A stretch of DNA of 64,000 nt, taken from the NCBI GenBank assembly GCA_002778195.1, contig PCDI01000010.1, forward strand, positions 310,001-374,000, read 5' to 3'. A program made the position numbers and the translations under genes. The notes under the pieces are model-generated. The model did no database searches, was not told the origin of the DNA, and saw only the letters and a list, made by a program, of their open reading frames with translations. The DNA comes from Raffaelea ambrosiae. Lineage: Eukaryota; Ascomycota; Sordariomycetes; Ophiostomatales; Ophiostomataceae. Positions 1-11,851 of this stretch are shown in pieces; positions within the stretch are counted from its first letter, which is position 1, and each line of letters opens with the position of its first letter.

Positions 1-184
1 TGGAACATACCTATTCCACCAATGTACTCACGACTTGGAGCGTTATCGCCCGTGGCTCTCACAAACACCTTCTCTTCCGAGCAACCCAGATCTGCAAGTC
101 TTTTGGCGGGTATGAGAATACTGAGAACTAAATATATATTCGAACATTGTTAGTTTTGATCTATGTAACGAAATACATTTTACT

Positions 185-343
185 TGCGTATTAGATACTG
201 GTTCAGTTGAATTCCCGATGTGGGTGGTCTACGAAACTCCAATGCCTAAGAAGGGCCCGTTTGTTCAGCTGACATCTTCGTTCCCGAAGGCTTCCAAGAG
301 CGGTGCTAGTTGTCCAGCTTTAGTTTGGTTTAGGTTTGTTTGA
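185..343 (+). pseudogene. Possible fragment of a pepsin-like aspartic protease
   Basis: An open stretch ending in a TGA at 341-343 contains LDTGSVEF at about 191-214 followed by WVVYETP. This resembles the first active-site DTG segment of pepsin-like proteases (normally DTGS followed by a Trp two to four residues later). Nothing else of the protease follows: no flap tyrosine, second DTG or C-terminal lobe is visible downstream, and there is no ATG exon upstream inside the window. It may be a relic, or an exon whose neighbours lie left of the window. The match is short and could be chance. Confidence 0.25.
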
Positions 344-3300
344 ATCAGAGAAAGCTCAAAAAACTCCTGCAATCAACATTTGATTTACGCCAGACATGAA
401 GTTTACACGCAAAGGCCTCAATAGTTGGATGCCGTTGATCAGCTAGTGCCATTATGGGAATACACAATCAACTTGTAGTGCTCCCTCCTCATAGTGCTAA
501 ACGTACTGGCTGGTACAAGGAGGAGCAGCTAATGGCAGCAGTATTGGAAGGTCGTGATCAGAGGCAACATGATAGAAGAATGTCCTAATAGGCCTTTTAT
601 TGGACTTATCTTATGAAAAATTGCTGAGAGAAACGAAAAGTAAAGGCAACGAAATGCAGAGTCTCCCCCTATCTCCTTTTTAGGTGCCTGAGCATTGCTG
701 GTTTATTGCATAGATGATTTCTTGCTCTCGTCATCAAGCCATCCTCTCCAAGTCAATCTTAACATAACCATGCTGGTAAGACGCTAGATGATTACCAGGT
801 TCTGCATCAGATAGTCTTTTCTTTCCCCGACTTTTGGTCCACCTCTACGATTTCAAATTCATTGTACGTGGGCTGGGCGGAAGTAGTGGAACAAGATTTC
901 TGACACGTGCTTAGTAGTCCGTCGGATTCATGTAAGTTGTGTTGAGATTTAGAGTGAGATTTAGAGAAGTGTGCTATTAGTTGAAGATTACTACGCAAAA
1001 GGATAAAAAAAGACAATCAAAAATAATCCACTCATCGATTGTTTTCAAGTGAGATAATAAGGAATGCCAACGAAGAGAACAGATTGTGATAAAGCGGATC
1101 TCGAAACCGGCTGTGCTTTTCTCCATACACATGCCAAGGCTGCGAGGGCATACAAATGGCTTTAAGCAAGCTGCTCACTATGTCATGAATGTTTTGCCTA
1201 ATGAATACTGTCGTGTTTGATCAAAGTTTCTAATTGTGGTTGTGCTTGATCATCTTGTCCATTGTTCTGGACGAGCATTGCAGTGACTTAATTAAGTACT
1301 GTGACATATAAAGAAAGAAGAAATAGAAAAAAAAACATCACAGAACGGCCCGATTCTCATGGAATTTCGGTAACCATACAGTATAACGGCCACTGATCTA
1401 CACATTGTCGGTAGCTTAGTTTATGCTTGAATACCGTGGTAGTAGTCTTTCCCAAGAGACCTGCTCTGTTTCAACTGCCGGATATTCCGCATATTCTGAC
1501 ACCAACAGACAAATGGACGCACGTTCCCGTCTTGGAACAATGTTTTGTTTTTCCAATGTTACCAGTCGGTAAGACATCGGAGAGAATTGGAAATTGCACA
1601 GCTGCGGGCCAAACAAAAGACTGTAGTCAACTCCAGTCAACGACGAAGAATGATGGAGATATTGAATTGTTCCAGTAGTTCATACTGTAGAGATTTTTCT
1701 TCCCGCCCAAGAAGAAAACATGTCCCGGCCTAATGTTATTCATGTTTTCCTGAAGCCACAATCTAATACAAAGACTATGCCTCTGTTTTTAGGTCATAAT
1801 GGAATAACCTCTGAACGGAAAAGGTGTGATGACGGGTTTGTTTGTTAAGGTGCTGTGGCGGGCCGGTCCGTGGCAATGCAGCCGGTGGTGGTGGGCCAAG
1901 TAGATATGTGGCCAGCATCTACACCGAACACCAGCATAAGTGGCAGATCTTGGCGACATTCTGGTGGTTCTCAAGGAGGATTTCCCAGACCTTTTGGACG
2001 ATCTTGGCCCGACGGGCAGGGATCCAGTGGTCAAACTCGCAAGGCAAGTTTCTGTCGCGCAGGTTGCCCCTTCTCTGTCTCTTTTAGAGCTCGTGTCATT
2101 CCACTGCAACAGGACATTGAAATCCTCGTGAGAATGACGACTGGCACTCCGTTCTGGCTGTTAGTACCGTGTAGTTCAGAAAAGTTTGCTGTAGCTTCCA
2201 CTGGTTTTTGAAATATATCCACCAATAAAAGAGACCGAAACCTCCCCAGCGCCCCGGATAAAACACATGCCCCGACCGCGTTGACACAGCTGGGGCCGAT
2301 TCAACAACGAAACGAGTTCCTGGTTCTTTGTTTCAACACGCAATACCCGTGGCACCATTACAGGACCAAGGCTGCCTAATGCTAACTTAATCGGCCTTTG
2401 GCTGAGCCAGCACGTGCACTAGCCCGTGACCATGCTGGAGCCGAGTCAACCAGAGCGCCGGGCTGAACCGGAATTATGCTTGCATTCGCTGTGTAATGAA
2501 CGGCAATAACAACGACAACAGCAAACCCCCACACAGAGCCGCAATCTACATAGTAAGCTACGCTGCACAGAGACGCTCGCACATGACGGATCCCGCGCAG
2601 ACTGCGGCCCTGCATAAAGAGGATGGCGCTGCAGACGTTGTCGGGTATGGCAAGAACCGTCGATCATAAAGTGGAACCCCGAAAGCCACCCGACAGCCAT
2701 TTCTGGCAGGCAACATGTCTGCAAGGCTTGATGATCCCTGCTTGTTTTCGTCATGCACCGGTACTTATGACTTCACATACTATAGTACGTATGAAGATGC
2801 CTTTTCGTAATGCTCTTACTCAATATACGATATGTCAAATTCCAACATTCCCGTTGTATTGGCTCAAGTTTGATTGCGTCCCCGCGGTGTCCGAATGAAC
2901 AAGACAGCTGAAAGGTGAGACCCGGTCATCAGGACCCCAGTCGTGGACGTGACAGTACGAGCAAGGAAGCGCGGGACGAGGACAAGGCTCGTTCGTCCCC
3001 ATCCAGTAAGCATAAATTTATTCCTCGCGCGCGCGGGCTAGGCATGCGGCTTCTTTGGGGAAGGCCACGCCATATTTCCGGCTTCTTTCGTCGCAAATTG
3101 CGCTAATTGCGCCAGACGCCATGTCAGACGAGACCCCTGCCCGACGATTATGTCGGGATAATTGACGATTCATGCTATGGTCGGCTTGTTGGCTGCTTGG
3201 CCCACCCCCCTCCTGGTTTTCCAGAAGAGGAAATTGCTCTTGCGCTGCATAGCGCGAAGCAACAGTGGCGTGCTGCAGACACCAGCTGAGTTCCCGAATT

Positions 3301-3895
3301 GGGATACGAGAGCGGCGGAAAGGTTGTTGCGGCCGTTTGCTTACGGAGTCGTTGCATCCTGTCAGACTAGCAGCCTGGTCTAGACCAGGACGCCTAGTTT
3401 CGCCTGTTTTGGGGGTTTTTATTTTTTTTTAGGCACTCCTCCGCCGCTCACTTCCTGGGGTTAGTCTCCCTAGTCTGGCCGGCCATCTTTCCAAGACGGC
3501 CTTGTGTGACCAGAGATGTTCAAGTCGACAAGGGGCTCATTTGTTGTCTTCAACGGTTCTTACTAATACTGGCCGCTTATTGGTCGACGACTTATCATTC
3601 TCCGCATATGATTGGCTGTGTTCTACAATTTGCGGCTGAACGATAAAGCAACGGCCAAACTTTTGGCTACGGTTATGCATAATTGTGACAGGTCAAGAAT
3701 GAGGGAAACCAGAGAAACTCGGCGAATTAATGTCTGCGCTACATATCTACAGACTCTGTGTGCACGGCCTCCCCCCCCATAAGATTACTCGTACATTAGT
3801 GGTGCAGTTCTTAGGGAACGTATGCACACTGGAAATAACTGTTGTTCAGGAAAAGAAGAAACGAAAAAAGTAATGAAAAAACATAGGGAAGCCCA
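344..3895. other. Gene-poor region, no gene recognised
   Basis: About 3.5 kb without a convincing coding region. Open frames are short and scattered, without splice-consistent joining or familiar motifs. Base composition is visibly less GC-rich than the genes, apart from a GC-richer patch at about 1840-2110. In that patch a 62-codon frame (1940-2131) has protein-like composition but no recognisable family. The right end, about 3400-3890, holds T-runs and probably the terminator of the FAS1 gene. Confidence 0.5.
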
Positions 3896-5073
3896 TTAGA
3901 CAAACAGGGCGAGCAGCGTCAGTGTGGCACACAGAACGGGAGTCCATCCAGCCTTGACTGCTGGAACTCCAAGGGCTGTGACAACGGCCGGCTTGGGCGT
4001 CAGGACCTGGATTTGGTTAGTGCCGTAAGCAGACAGGGGGTGTGTGTACGTCAGAAAGGAAATCGATAACAACATACCTTGTCAATAACGTGGGCGACGC
4101 CACTGTCGAGAACGAGGTTGGCCTGGGAGATTCTGGCGTCGTTGATGTACCAGATGTCGTTGCGGATGCTGACGGTCAGCACCTCGCCGCTCTGCGTGGT
4201 CAGGGTCAGGCCGTCGGTGAGCGTGGGCAGGTAGCCCACGAAGCCACTGACAACGTGGTTGGAAAGGAGCGTGGCGGCCGACAGGCTGGACGCGCTCCCG
4301 TTGACGCCGGCGGCCGCAAAGGCTGCGTTGGAGGGCAAAAACACGGTGATGTTGGGGGTGTTGTCTAGGGTGTTGGTCAGGTTGCCGCTGCCGCTGCCGT
4401 TGCTGGCCAGCAGGCTGTTGAAGGCGGTCTGGCCCGTCTGGGTGGCCGTCGCGGACAGCGACACTGGGACGGTAAAGTAGCTGTCTGTGATCTGGACGAC
4501 GCCGCCGTCAAAAGGAATGTCCGCCTGGATGATGTTGGAGACGGCGCCCAGGCCAGAATCGATGCGCAGAAGCGACGGCGGCGGCACGGCGGTGGTGGTG
4601 TTGCGGGCGACAAGGGAGGACGAACCGCCGTACAGCCCGCCCGGGTGGCGGCCCAGATGGCGCCTGCTCAGGATGGTCGCGTTGATCGGCCGCTTGTCTG
4701 TGACCACATGCTGCGGGCTGTCGCCCTGCTTGGACGCGATCAGGGCGGTGGGCTGGGCGCTGCCGTAGATGCTGTCCTGGGCTATGTGAAACTGGCTCAG
4801 ACATGCTTGGTTTTGCATTTCCGCAATGGACACAGCGCGCCGTGTGATGCCGTCCGTGGACACGCTGGCATCGTCAGAGGGGGCAAAGACCGTCTGGACC
4901 ATGCCAGAGCTGTACAGAGTGGCCAGCTCGGGATTGGCCTGGATCGCAGCCGCAAAGCTGGATGCCCCGTTGGCGTTCAGGACATCGTACAGAGACTGCA
5001 GAGAAGCAGACTGTGCAGCCGCTGGCACCGCAACAGCGGCAAGAATGGCAGCAATACCAGACGGAGCAAACAT
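3896..5073 (-). CDS. FAS1 (fasciclin) domain surface protein
   Basis: Two exons, 5073-4078 and 4006-3896, with a 71-nt intron (donor GTATGT, acceptor CAG) and a closed reading frame. The ATG at 5073 sits in a good fungal context (GTCACCATG) and opens on a signal peptide (MFAPSGIAAILAAVAVPAAAQ). Two fasciclin-like repeats follow. The first carries QTVFAPSDDA; the second has ITVFLPSNAAF and ends in DSGVAHVIDK, the typical H2-type end of a FAS1 domain. The second exon encodes a short hydrophobic C terminus (CATLTLLALFV), compatible with a GPI-anchor signal or membrane tail. FAS1 proteins act in cell-surface adhesion. The partner is unknown. Confidence 0.85.
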
Positions 5074-6136
5074 GGTGACGGAAACGAAAACAAAAACAAA
5101 AAAGGTCAAGGGATAAGCAGAGTGTGCAGGAGAGAGAGTATGTGTGTTCGATGTACCGGAGTGTTTGAGTGAATGTTGGACAGATCAGAACGAATGGAAA
5201 AAAGACAGACGAGGGTGCCGAGGGTGAAAGTTGGAGATGTTTGAAAAGAAGAAGAGAGAAAAAGAAAAAAAGGGGTCGGCAGGATTGGATCTTACAAGCG
5301 ACTCCTGCAAGTTTTATGCTACCAGAGAATGACTCTCCACGGACAATCAGCATCTTGGCCGAGACTCAGCTTGACCGGTCCCCCTGTATACTTTGCAGCC
5401 CTCATCGATGTACACCAACCCCTGACGGGGGTTCTTCATGGCTCATAATACGAGTCCCCGAAAGGGTGCTGTGTATACGGACACCCCTTCCACTTGATGC
5501 ACTTCGGCGACACACTTCGGCGACATCCCAGAGTCCTCCACGTCCGGCGCGAGTGCCTATCTCGGCTCTGATAGGCTTTGGACGCTGGGGAGTCACATTT
5601 GCATTGTTACATTCGTTGGGCAATAATGACCTATCGAGAAAAGTCGGCGATTCTTTGGCCAGGTCCAGGTCGGCGGCGCCGCGACACAAGAACAGAGAAT
5701 GGATGTGGGCTGTGTAGTTCAGCTGGCTTCGTGTAATAACGGCAGTCATGTCATCATTTGCAAAAGACAGGCGAGGCTCTAAGTGGAGTACAACCGGGTT
5801 TCGCTTGTTTGGATGCTGAGCCTCTCGCGGCAGTCTGCTCCAGACAGACACTTGCGTGCATTGTTGTTCTCATATTTTCCGAGAGTTTTCCAGAACCCCC
5901 CTCCCGTTCTGTTTTCTCCAGTTCCCCTTCTTCACGTTCATCCCATTTTACTTCTTCCCTTTCCTCTTCTCCTTCGCGTTCCGCTTTGTGTCCTTGGTCT
6001 TCTTCGTCTCTCTTATTCTCGCGATTCTTCTGCACCCCCTATTCTTGCTGTCTTTTCAAACATCGTACAGAACCACTTTGATTCTCGCACAGAACCACTT
6101 TGATTCTCGCACACCCACTGCGCTGCAAAAAAAAAC
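5074..6136. other. Divergent upstream region of two genes
   Basis: Promoter/leader space shared by the FAS1 gene on the left (-) and the membrane protein on the right (+). No gene is seen. The right part, 5890-6060, is strongly CT-rich on the plus strand, as is common upstream of fungal transcription starts. It is followed by a 22-bp tandem duplication (listed separately). Confidence 0.5.
6067..6110 (+). repeat. Perfect 22-bp tandem duplication in a 5' leader
   Basis: Two exact consecutive copies of a 22-bp unit beginning acagaaccactttgattc occupy 6067-6088 and 6089-6110. They end 26 bp before the ATG of the next gene, so they are probably in the untranslated leader. The function is unknown. 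Confidence 0.8.
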
Positions 6137-8036
6137 ATGGTTGTCACGACGGGCCCCCAGCTCAACGACACGTGGCTGGAATGGAAATCGTTCATGTATC
6201 CGGCCAAAGGCGGCCCGAAGTGGGCGTATTCCGTGCCCAAGAACGTGGCCGACCAGCTCAACTCCGCCTACAGTCTGATGATCGACATACTTACGGCCCA
6301 GTTCTGGGTGTTGGTGGTCGGAATTGTGGTCGCCGTGATGCTGCAGCGGAAGAAGCCGCTCAAGGACCAGCACCTGTTTAGCAGTGTGATGCCCAGCTTG
6401 TGGAACAAGAACGCGGACCTGCTCAGCGCCGTAACGGACGTGTTCATGAGCGTGATCGCGCACGACGGCCGCGCGACGCCCAGCCCCGTCATGTGGATGG
6501 TCGTGGCCACGGCCGTGGTCCTCTACGCGGGCCAGAAGGCGATGGGCGTGCTGGTGGCGCCCAAGATCATCCTCGACACGGCGGCGCCCGCCATGCCCGA
6601 CATTGTGTACCTGCCCGATCTGAACCCGCAGAGCAACCTGACGATCATCAACAACTACATCCTGGGCGTGCCCTGGGCGCTGCGTGCCGTGGCCACGGCC
6701 ACGGCCGCCATGGCGACGCTGAGCCAGAGCGTGTTTGTCAGCCGCCTGCTGCCGATCGGCACGTGGACCGGCAGCGACGACGACCGCGTCGACGACAGCC
6801 AAAGCCCGCAGACGGTGTACCAGGTGACGTACAACTACAGCGTGACCGGCGCCGACATGGGTATCCAGCGCTACCCGGAGCTCACGCTGGCCATCGAGGG
6901 TGCCTGCTACACCGAGTACAACTGGTACCTGGGGCCGGAAAACGTCACCGAGTACGGCGGCATGCAGAGTGAGAAGTACTACCTGGGCGGCAACGCGTCG
7001 AACGAGCTCAATCTGTCTCCCCTCGACGGCCCCATGCCCATGCTGACGTTCCTCGCCATCGAGCCTGTGAGGGCCGGCGCGGTGGCCGGCAGCAACAGCA
7101 CCTGGTGGGCGGCCACGTCGGCGGCCAATAAGTACAGCATAACGGCCAGCACGGACCCGTGGTACGTGACCACCGAGACCGTGGACACCACGGCGCCGTT
7201 TGTGGTGGCCACGGGGCGGCCGGTGCTGGCGTGCTGGGAGGACGCCGTGTGGTCGTACCGCGGCCACCGCGCCAACATGACGGGCCTCGTCAACGGCGGC
7301 CTGCCCGGCGTGCAGCTGTCGGACGGCATGCAGTACATCCTGGCCTACTCGCTCAGCCAGCCCATGATTGCGCGCATGGGCGGCCTCCTGGGCGCCAACT
7401 CGCTGGCGGTGGGTTCCAACTCGATTGGGGCCATCATTGACGCCCACAGCAACACGCTGGCCAACGACCTCCACCGCCTCGTCGTCGCCGCCTACGTGGC
7501 CACCACCAACATCCTGACCACCACCACGCTCTACCCCGTCAGCGCCAGCGACATACAGGCCAACATCCTGAAGAGCACCTCGGGCCAGAGCTCCGTCGGC
7601 GCCGGCGACTTTGTCGTCTGGACCCCCCAGGCCGCCGCCCTCGACCTCACCATTGTCATTGCCGTGCCGGTCCTGCTCGTCGTCTTTCTGCTGCTCAACA
7701 TCCTGCTGGCTCTGGCCACGCCGATCGGCAAGGCCAAGGCCCTGGCGCCCATGGAACTGTTCTACATCATCACCCAGAACCACGGCACGGCCCAGATCCA
7801 CTTTGACCGCTGGCACGGGGCCCAGTGGCGCCTTGAGTAAGTGCAGGGTTCTTGTTTGTTGGTTTACAGTCTTGTCCTTTTTGCCATCGGCCGTCTCGTA
7901 TGTACTGACGAACACCAGCGGAAACAGAGTCAACTCAACCCCCCCCGAGTCCGGGCCAAGCGAGTCGCAGGCCCCGGTCGTCGATAGCAACGCCAGTGGA
8001 GCGACTGCTGGCGAGAAAACGGCGGAATCGGTGTGA
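6137..8036 (+). CDS. Orphan integral membrane protein
   Basis: Two exons, 6137-7836 and 7919-8036, give 605 residues (donor GTAAGT, acceptor CAG). The ATG at 6137 follows an A-run (AAAAACATG). I do not recognise the family. Hydrophobic segments lie near residues 55-72 (QFWVLVVGIVVAVML), 115-135 (MWMVVATAVVLYAG), 175-200, and a strong one near 503-527 (LTIVIAVPVLLVVFLLLNIL). The stretch between about 210 and 500 is Ser/Thr-rich with several NxS/T sequons, which suggests an extracellular or lumenal domain held by the last helix. The C-terminal exon is a short polar tail. It lies divergent to the FAS1 gene and convergent with the CorA-like gene. Confidence 0.75.
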
Positions 8037-8494
8037 GGACCATGGCGCCTTGCTCGCAGCACTGGCACCAGAGTGCAAGTATTGTTGTCACTGGCTGGAT
8101 GTGTTTGTTGGACATTCATTGTGAGGCCCACGTCCTGGGTTCGCTTTCTCTCCCCCCTGTCTACTTGTATTTTCATTCTGGGTTGTTTTCAAGATTGTTT
8201 TCTTTAATTTAATTTAGTGTCGTTCCTTTTGAGCTCCTTCGATATGTGCCAGTGGTCGGCAGATGCACATGCCGAGCAAAGGCAATTTATTACTTTGACG
8301 TCTACGGCCAGTATACGACCAAGGCTTTGCGCTGCAGGCGGTTGTCTTTCTTTGAGACGGGCTATAGTCATGAAAGAAAATTGTACTATCCAAAGCTTTC
8401 GTCATTTTATCCATCCCACGTAGTATCGTCTGCTAAAGAGCTTCCCTTGCCACGATATCCGGCAAATACCTGATCCAGAACTCGCATATCCACA
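8037..8494. other. Convergent 3' intergenic region
   Basis: Space between the stop codons of the membrane-protein gene (+) and the CorA-like gene (-). T-rich and AT-rich tracts near 8195-8220 are consistent with polyadenylation signals. No gene is seen. Confidence 0.5.
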
Positions 8495-10869
8495 TCACAC
8501 ATCATTCATCTCTCTTTTCAATCCAGACATACCGTATCTTTCTTTCGCTTCAGCGACGCTCCGTAGTAGGCCCTGCAGTTTCCGCTTCAGCCTCTTTGTC
8601 TGGCCCGTCCCGGAGAAAAACCAGGCGCCAAAGGCACAGAGAGCATACGTGACCAGTGGCACAACGATAAATGTCGTCATGAAGCCACTGGGCACTTCAG
8701 AGCCACCACCGCTGTCGCCAGACTCGGTCAGAAAAGGCAAGGCCCAGAACGTCTACACAGACATGCCTTGTTAGTTTTCGTGTTTCCGGGTTTCAGCTTG
8801 GATAAAGCGACGCATCTGGGAACGGGTGGAGAGCCCTACCGCCATGAACCCAATGGGGGTGTAGAGCACGGTGACAATCGTGAAGACGTAGAGGGCGCGG
8901 TTGAGACCCATGCTCCGCGTGGCCTCGCGCAGCGACGTTGCGTTGAACAGCCCATCCCGCAGACTCTTGACCTCCTCCGTCTTCCACTCAATGCGCCTCT
9001 CCACCTTGGACCACGTCGCCTCCAACAGGGAAGAGCACCTTATCCAGTCACGGTTGACATCTTCCAGGCCCTCGGAGCGGCGTTCCGCCATGTATGGCAC
9101 GATATCCATAAGCCACTTTTGGTGCAGCTCATTCCAGTCGTCCCGTGTCTCGTGGACCATGTTAGAGGCCGTGCGCAGGAACTGCAGGACCACAAAGTAG
9201 AGCCTGGACCGCTGGAATGAGTCGTCGAATATATATTGGTCGGTCGCGTCGTCGTCAAAAGAAAGGTCCATCTGAGCAGAGTGTTAGAAAAGGGACGCCA
9301 GAACGCAGAAAGGGCAAGAACAGCAGAATCAAAACCGTCGTCACCTCGTAGTTGACAGCCTTGTCGATGATGTCGAGCGCCTCGGTCCATCCCTGCTTCC
9401 ACTCTTTCGCCAAGGAGAGCATCATGACTAAAAACTGACTGACCCCGGCGAATTTTCCTGTCGCACGGAGGCCGTAACGGTGGGCCATAGATTGGTCGGG
9501 CAGGCATTGTTCCGGTTTGCTGGGTACGGCCGCGTTTCCGAACATGTCAGACCTATGTCCAAAAGAAAAACAGTTTTCCGCGAGAACCAGGACTGTGTGG
9601 TAAGTAATAGGCTGGAAAACCAGACGCAAAGATACGGCGGCCACTGTCTCCACCAGTAACCCCTTTTCTTTCTCCCCAGAGACCCAGTACTCGATGAGCG
9701 CCTGCATCCTTCGTAATCGAAGCCCACTGCATGCGTCACCCTTAATAAAATAGGCTTGTCGAGAAAAATATCGTATGTGATTCTGCAGACTGATAACAGG
9801 ACAGTCTTCGTCGTGTGAAAAAATGGCCCCATTATATTCATAGATGCCTCTCCGACCGAAGTTGCCAAAGCGGTTGATGAAAGCAGACCCTTGCTCCGGA
9901 CCGACGTAGTTGATCACGAATGCCACGATATTGATACTCAGGACCTCTACTTTAATAAGACGAGATTCCCGGACAGAGAGAAACCTGTAGCATGTCAGAA
10001 ATAGAGATTGGAGTCCATATGTGGTTTATTTTGCTCATCCGGCCATTCGGGCTCTTGCATGGCCCCTCCGACGTTTTTTCTTCGAGTGGACGAACATACC
10101 AAGCCCTGCCACCCACTAGAAGTCTATTGCGTCTCGCGTGTTGGAGATCGGACGTTGGCCTCTCCTGCGTGACAAGAGAGACAAAGTCAGCAAGCAACCT
10201 GTATCGCCTGCCAAGAATAACACTCACCGGGTCCGAATTAATTATCTGTCGACACAAATCATTCCCATACCAGGTATAAATAGCTCCTGACAGTTGTTTT
10301 GGGAAGCTTAGGAACCCGGGCTGCCATTTGAATTCCTTGAACTCGCCACTGTCATCGAAGGAGCCGATATGTATGTATGGCCAAATAAAATTCTCAAATA
10401 CTTCCCGCACACTGATGTCAATCTCCGTGTCTGTGTCGAATGGCCGACGATACTTCCGCTGCTGCTGAATTCGACACATGTCGCGTGCCATGGCCGAGTT
10501 AGACGGAATGTGAACAACCCATACGCCGTTACCAAATTTGGTTTCGTAGATTGCTCTCAGAGTGTTTCCGCATCGTTCAAGGTTTTTTGTTTTCAGTTTT
10601 AGTACACCTTGCCCTTCTAGGAGGGACTTCCTCGCCTTCTCTAGATGTTCACGGTCAGGATATGTGTCATTAAGGAACTGGACCACTTCCGGCCGCCACG
10701 GGAATATCTCTGGGTCGCCGTCCTCTCCTTCGCCGCCAGACGAGGTTTCTTCGGTTTCTGGAGGCTGTATGGAGAGCCTCTCCTCGTCGCTTGCAGGAGG
10801 TGGTATGTCGGTCGTCGGCACGTCTTGGCCCACAGGAAATACGCCTGCTGCGGGTGTTGTTGAGGCCAT
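8495..10869 (-). CDS. CorA-like membrane protein, five-exon model
   Basis: Exons 10869-10228, 10164-10100, 9984-9345, 9271-8840 and 8752-8495 join in frame to about 678 residues. The N-terminal 75 residues are acidic and disordered. The middle is a large soluble region. The C terminus has two hydrophobic helices, LYVFTIVTVLYTPIGFMA and a second around MTTFIVVPLVTYALCAFGAWFF, separated by a short loop. This is the topology of CorA-type Mg2+ channels and of the fungal CorA-like transporter family. The loop motif GMN of true CorA is absent after helix 1. A further intron inside exon 3 is possible: TTTTGGACATAG at about 9553-9564 is a strong acceptor, so residues around 340-375 are uncertain. Transport activity is not established. 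Confidence 0.7.
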
Positions 10870-11851
10870 GGCTGGTGGTAACTAGTCTGGATGGACAGTC
10901 GAACGGGCAGTCGCGCTTGCGGACAACGAAGAAAATATTGTGTAGTCAAGAAGCTTTGCTGGGCCCTTGGCAAGAATCTGGCGCGTTGGGCAGCAAGTAT
11001 TCCCAGCCTCGTGCAGTCCTGATCAGGCATAGCGTGTGTCCCGTCAGAGCAGGGAACGAATACAGCAATTATTACTCCTTCCTGTCCAGAGGGTGTGGTG
11101 GGGGTCCCCTTTCGGATCTTTCACTGGATGCTGCCACAGGCGTATGCGCACAGACGATGACAGGAGAAACTACATAAGCATAACGATACTTTACGCCCGA
11201 CTAAAGACGTCTGTCTCCCGCGACCTTCGTTGATTTTCCCGATGCTTTCCCTGTTACTGCTAACTTCGGGGCCTCTTTTATCGCCCGTACCTGATCATGG
11301 TCTTTCGGCATTCTTACTATTGTTTGCTCCTCCTCTGTTTGGTGGTGATTGTTTGGTTCTTGTTCCCGTCCCGCTTCCAGTAAATATTAGCCATCTGCGT
11401 GCCACGCGACTGGCAACCGCCCATCTGTCTGGAGCAGATAAGCAAGCGCAACCTGCCCGTCTATGGCTTTGCCCAACACGGTGAACTGTTTTGACTCTAT
11501 AACCATACCCGCGCCATGGACGAAGACAAGCAATTCCATTCTCCGTGTCTGCATCGGAGACGACGATATTCGCCGTTCCCGAAGTGAGATGTGGAGAAGT
11601 GGCTTAGATTTTACACCATAAATAACAAGGCTAGGCAGAAGGAGTAGGAGAGCACAATGTCATGCTTACGAACGAAATGAGCCCAGGTCATGACTGCAGC
11701 AGCCTCTGGGCCTCCTCGGATGGTCGGTGAACGAGATGTATAAAATGGAGGCACGTCTGTTGTCTGTCTTGGCTCTTTTCTTTCTCATTCTGGTTCATTC
11801 TCTTTTCTTTTGTCCCCTTCGCATAGTCTGTCGAGTTTTCCATTGATCCAA
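10870..11851. other. Divergent intergenic region
   Basis: Promoter space between the CorA-like gene (-) and the secreted lactonase gene (+). Only short frames are present and none has support. The right end contains a TATA element and a CT-rich stretch (11760-11825) typical of a fungal core promoter. Confidence 0.5.
11739..11745 (+). promoter_or_regulatory. TATA box candidate for the lactonase gene
   Basis: TATAAAA lies 107 bp before the ATG at 11852 and is followed by a CT-rich tract (CTTTTCTTTCTCATTCTGG) where transcription would be expected to start. Confidence 0.55.

Noticed and set aside
6056..8176. A 706-codon open frame on the minus strand opposite the orphan membrane protein
   Set aside because: It is an antisense shadow of a GC-rich gene: Arg/Gly/His/Val-rich composition, no start context, no motifs; the plus-strand gene has helices and proper splicing.
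9985..10099. Keeping 10099-9985 as coding sequence of the CorA-like gene, with a 40-nt intron after it
   Set aside because: A GTATGT donor at 10099 and a CTACAG acceptor at 9985 give a normal 115-nt intron and a cleaner protein joint (AWFLSVRESRLIKVEV).
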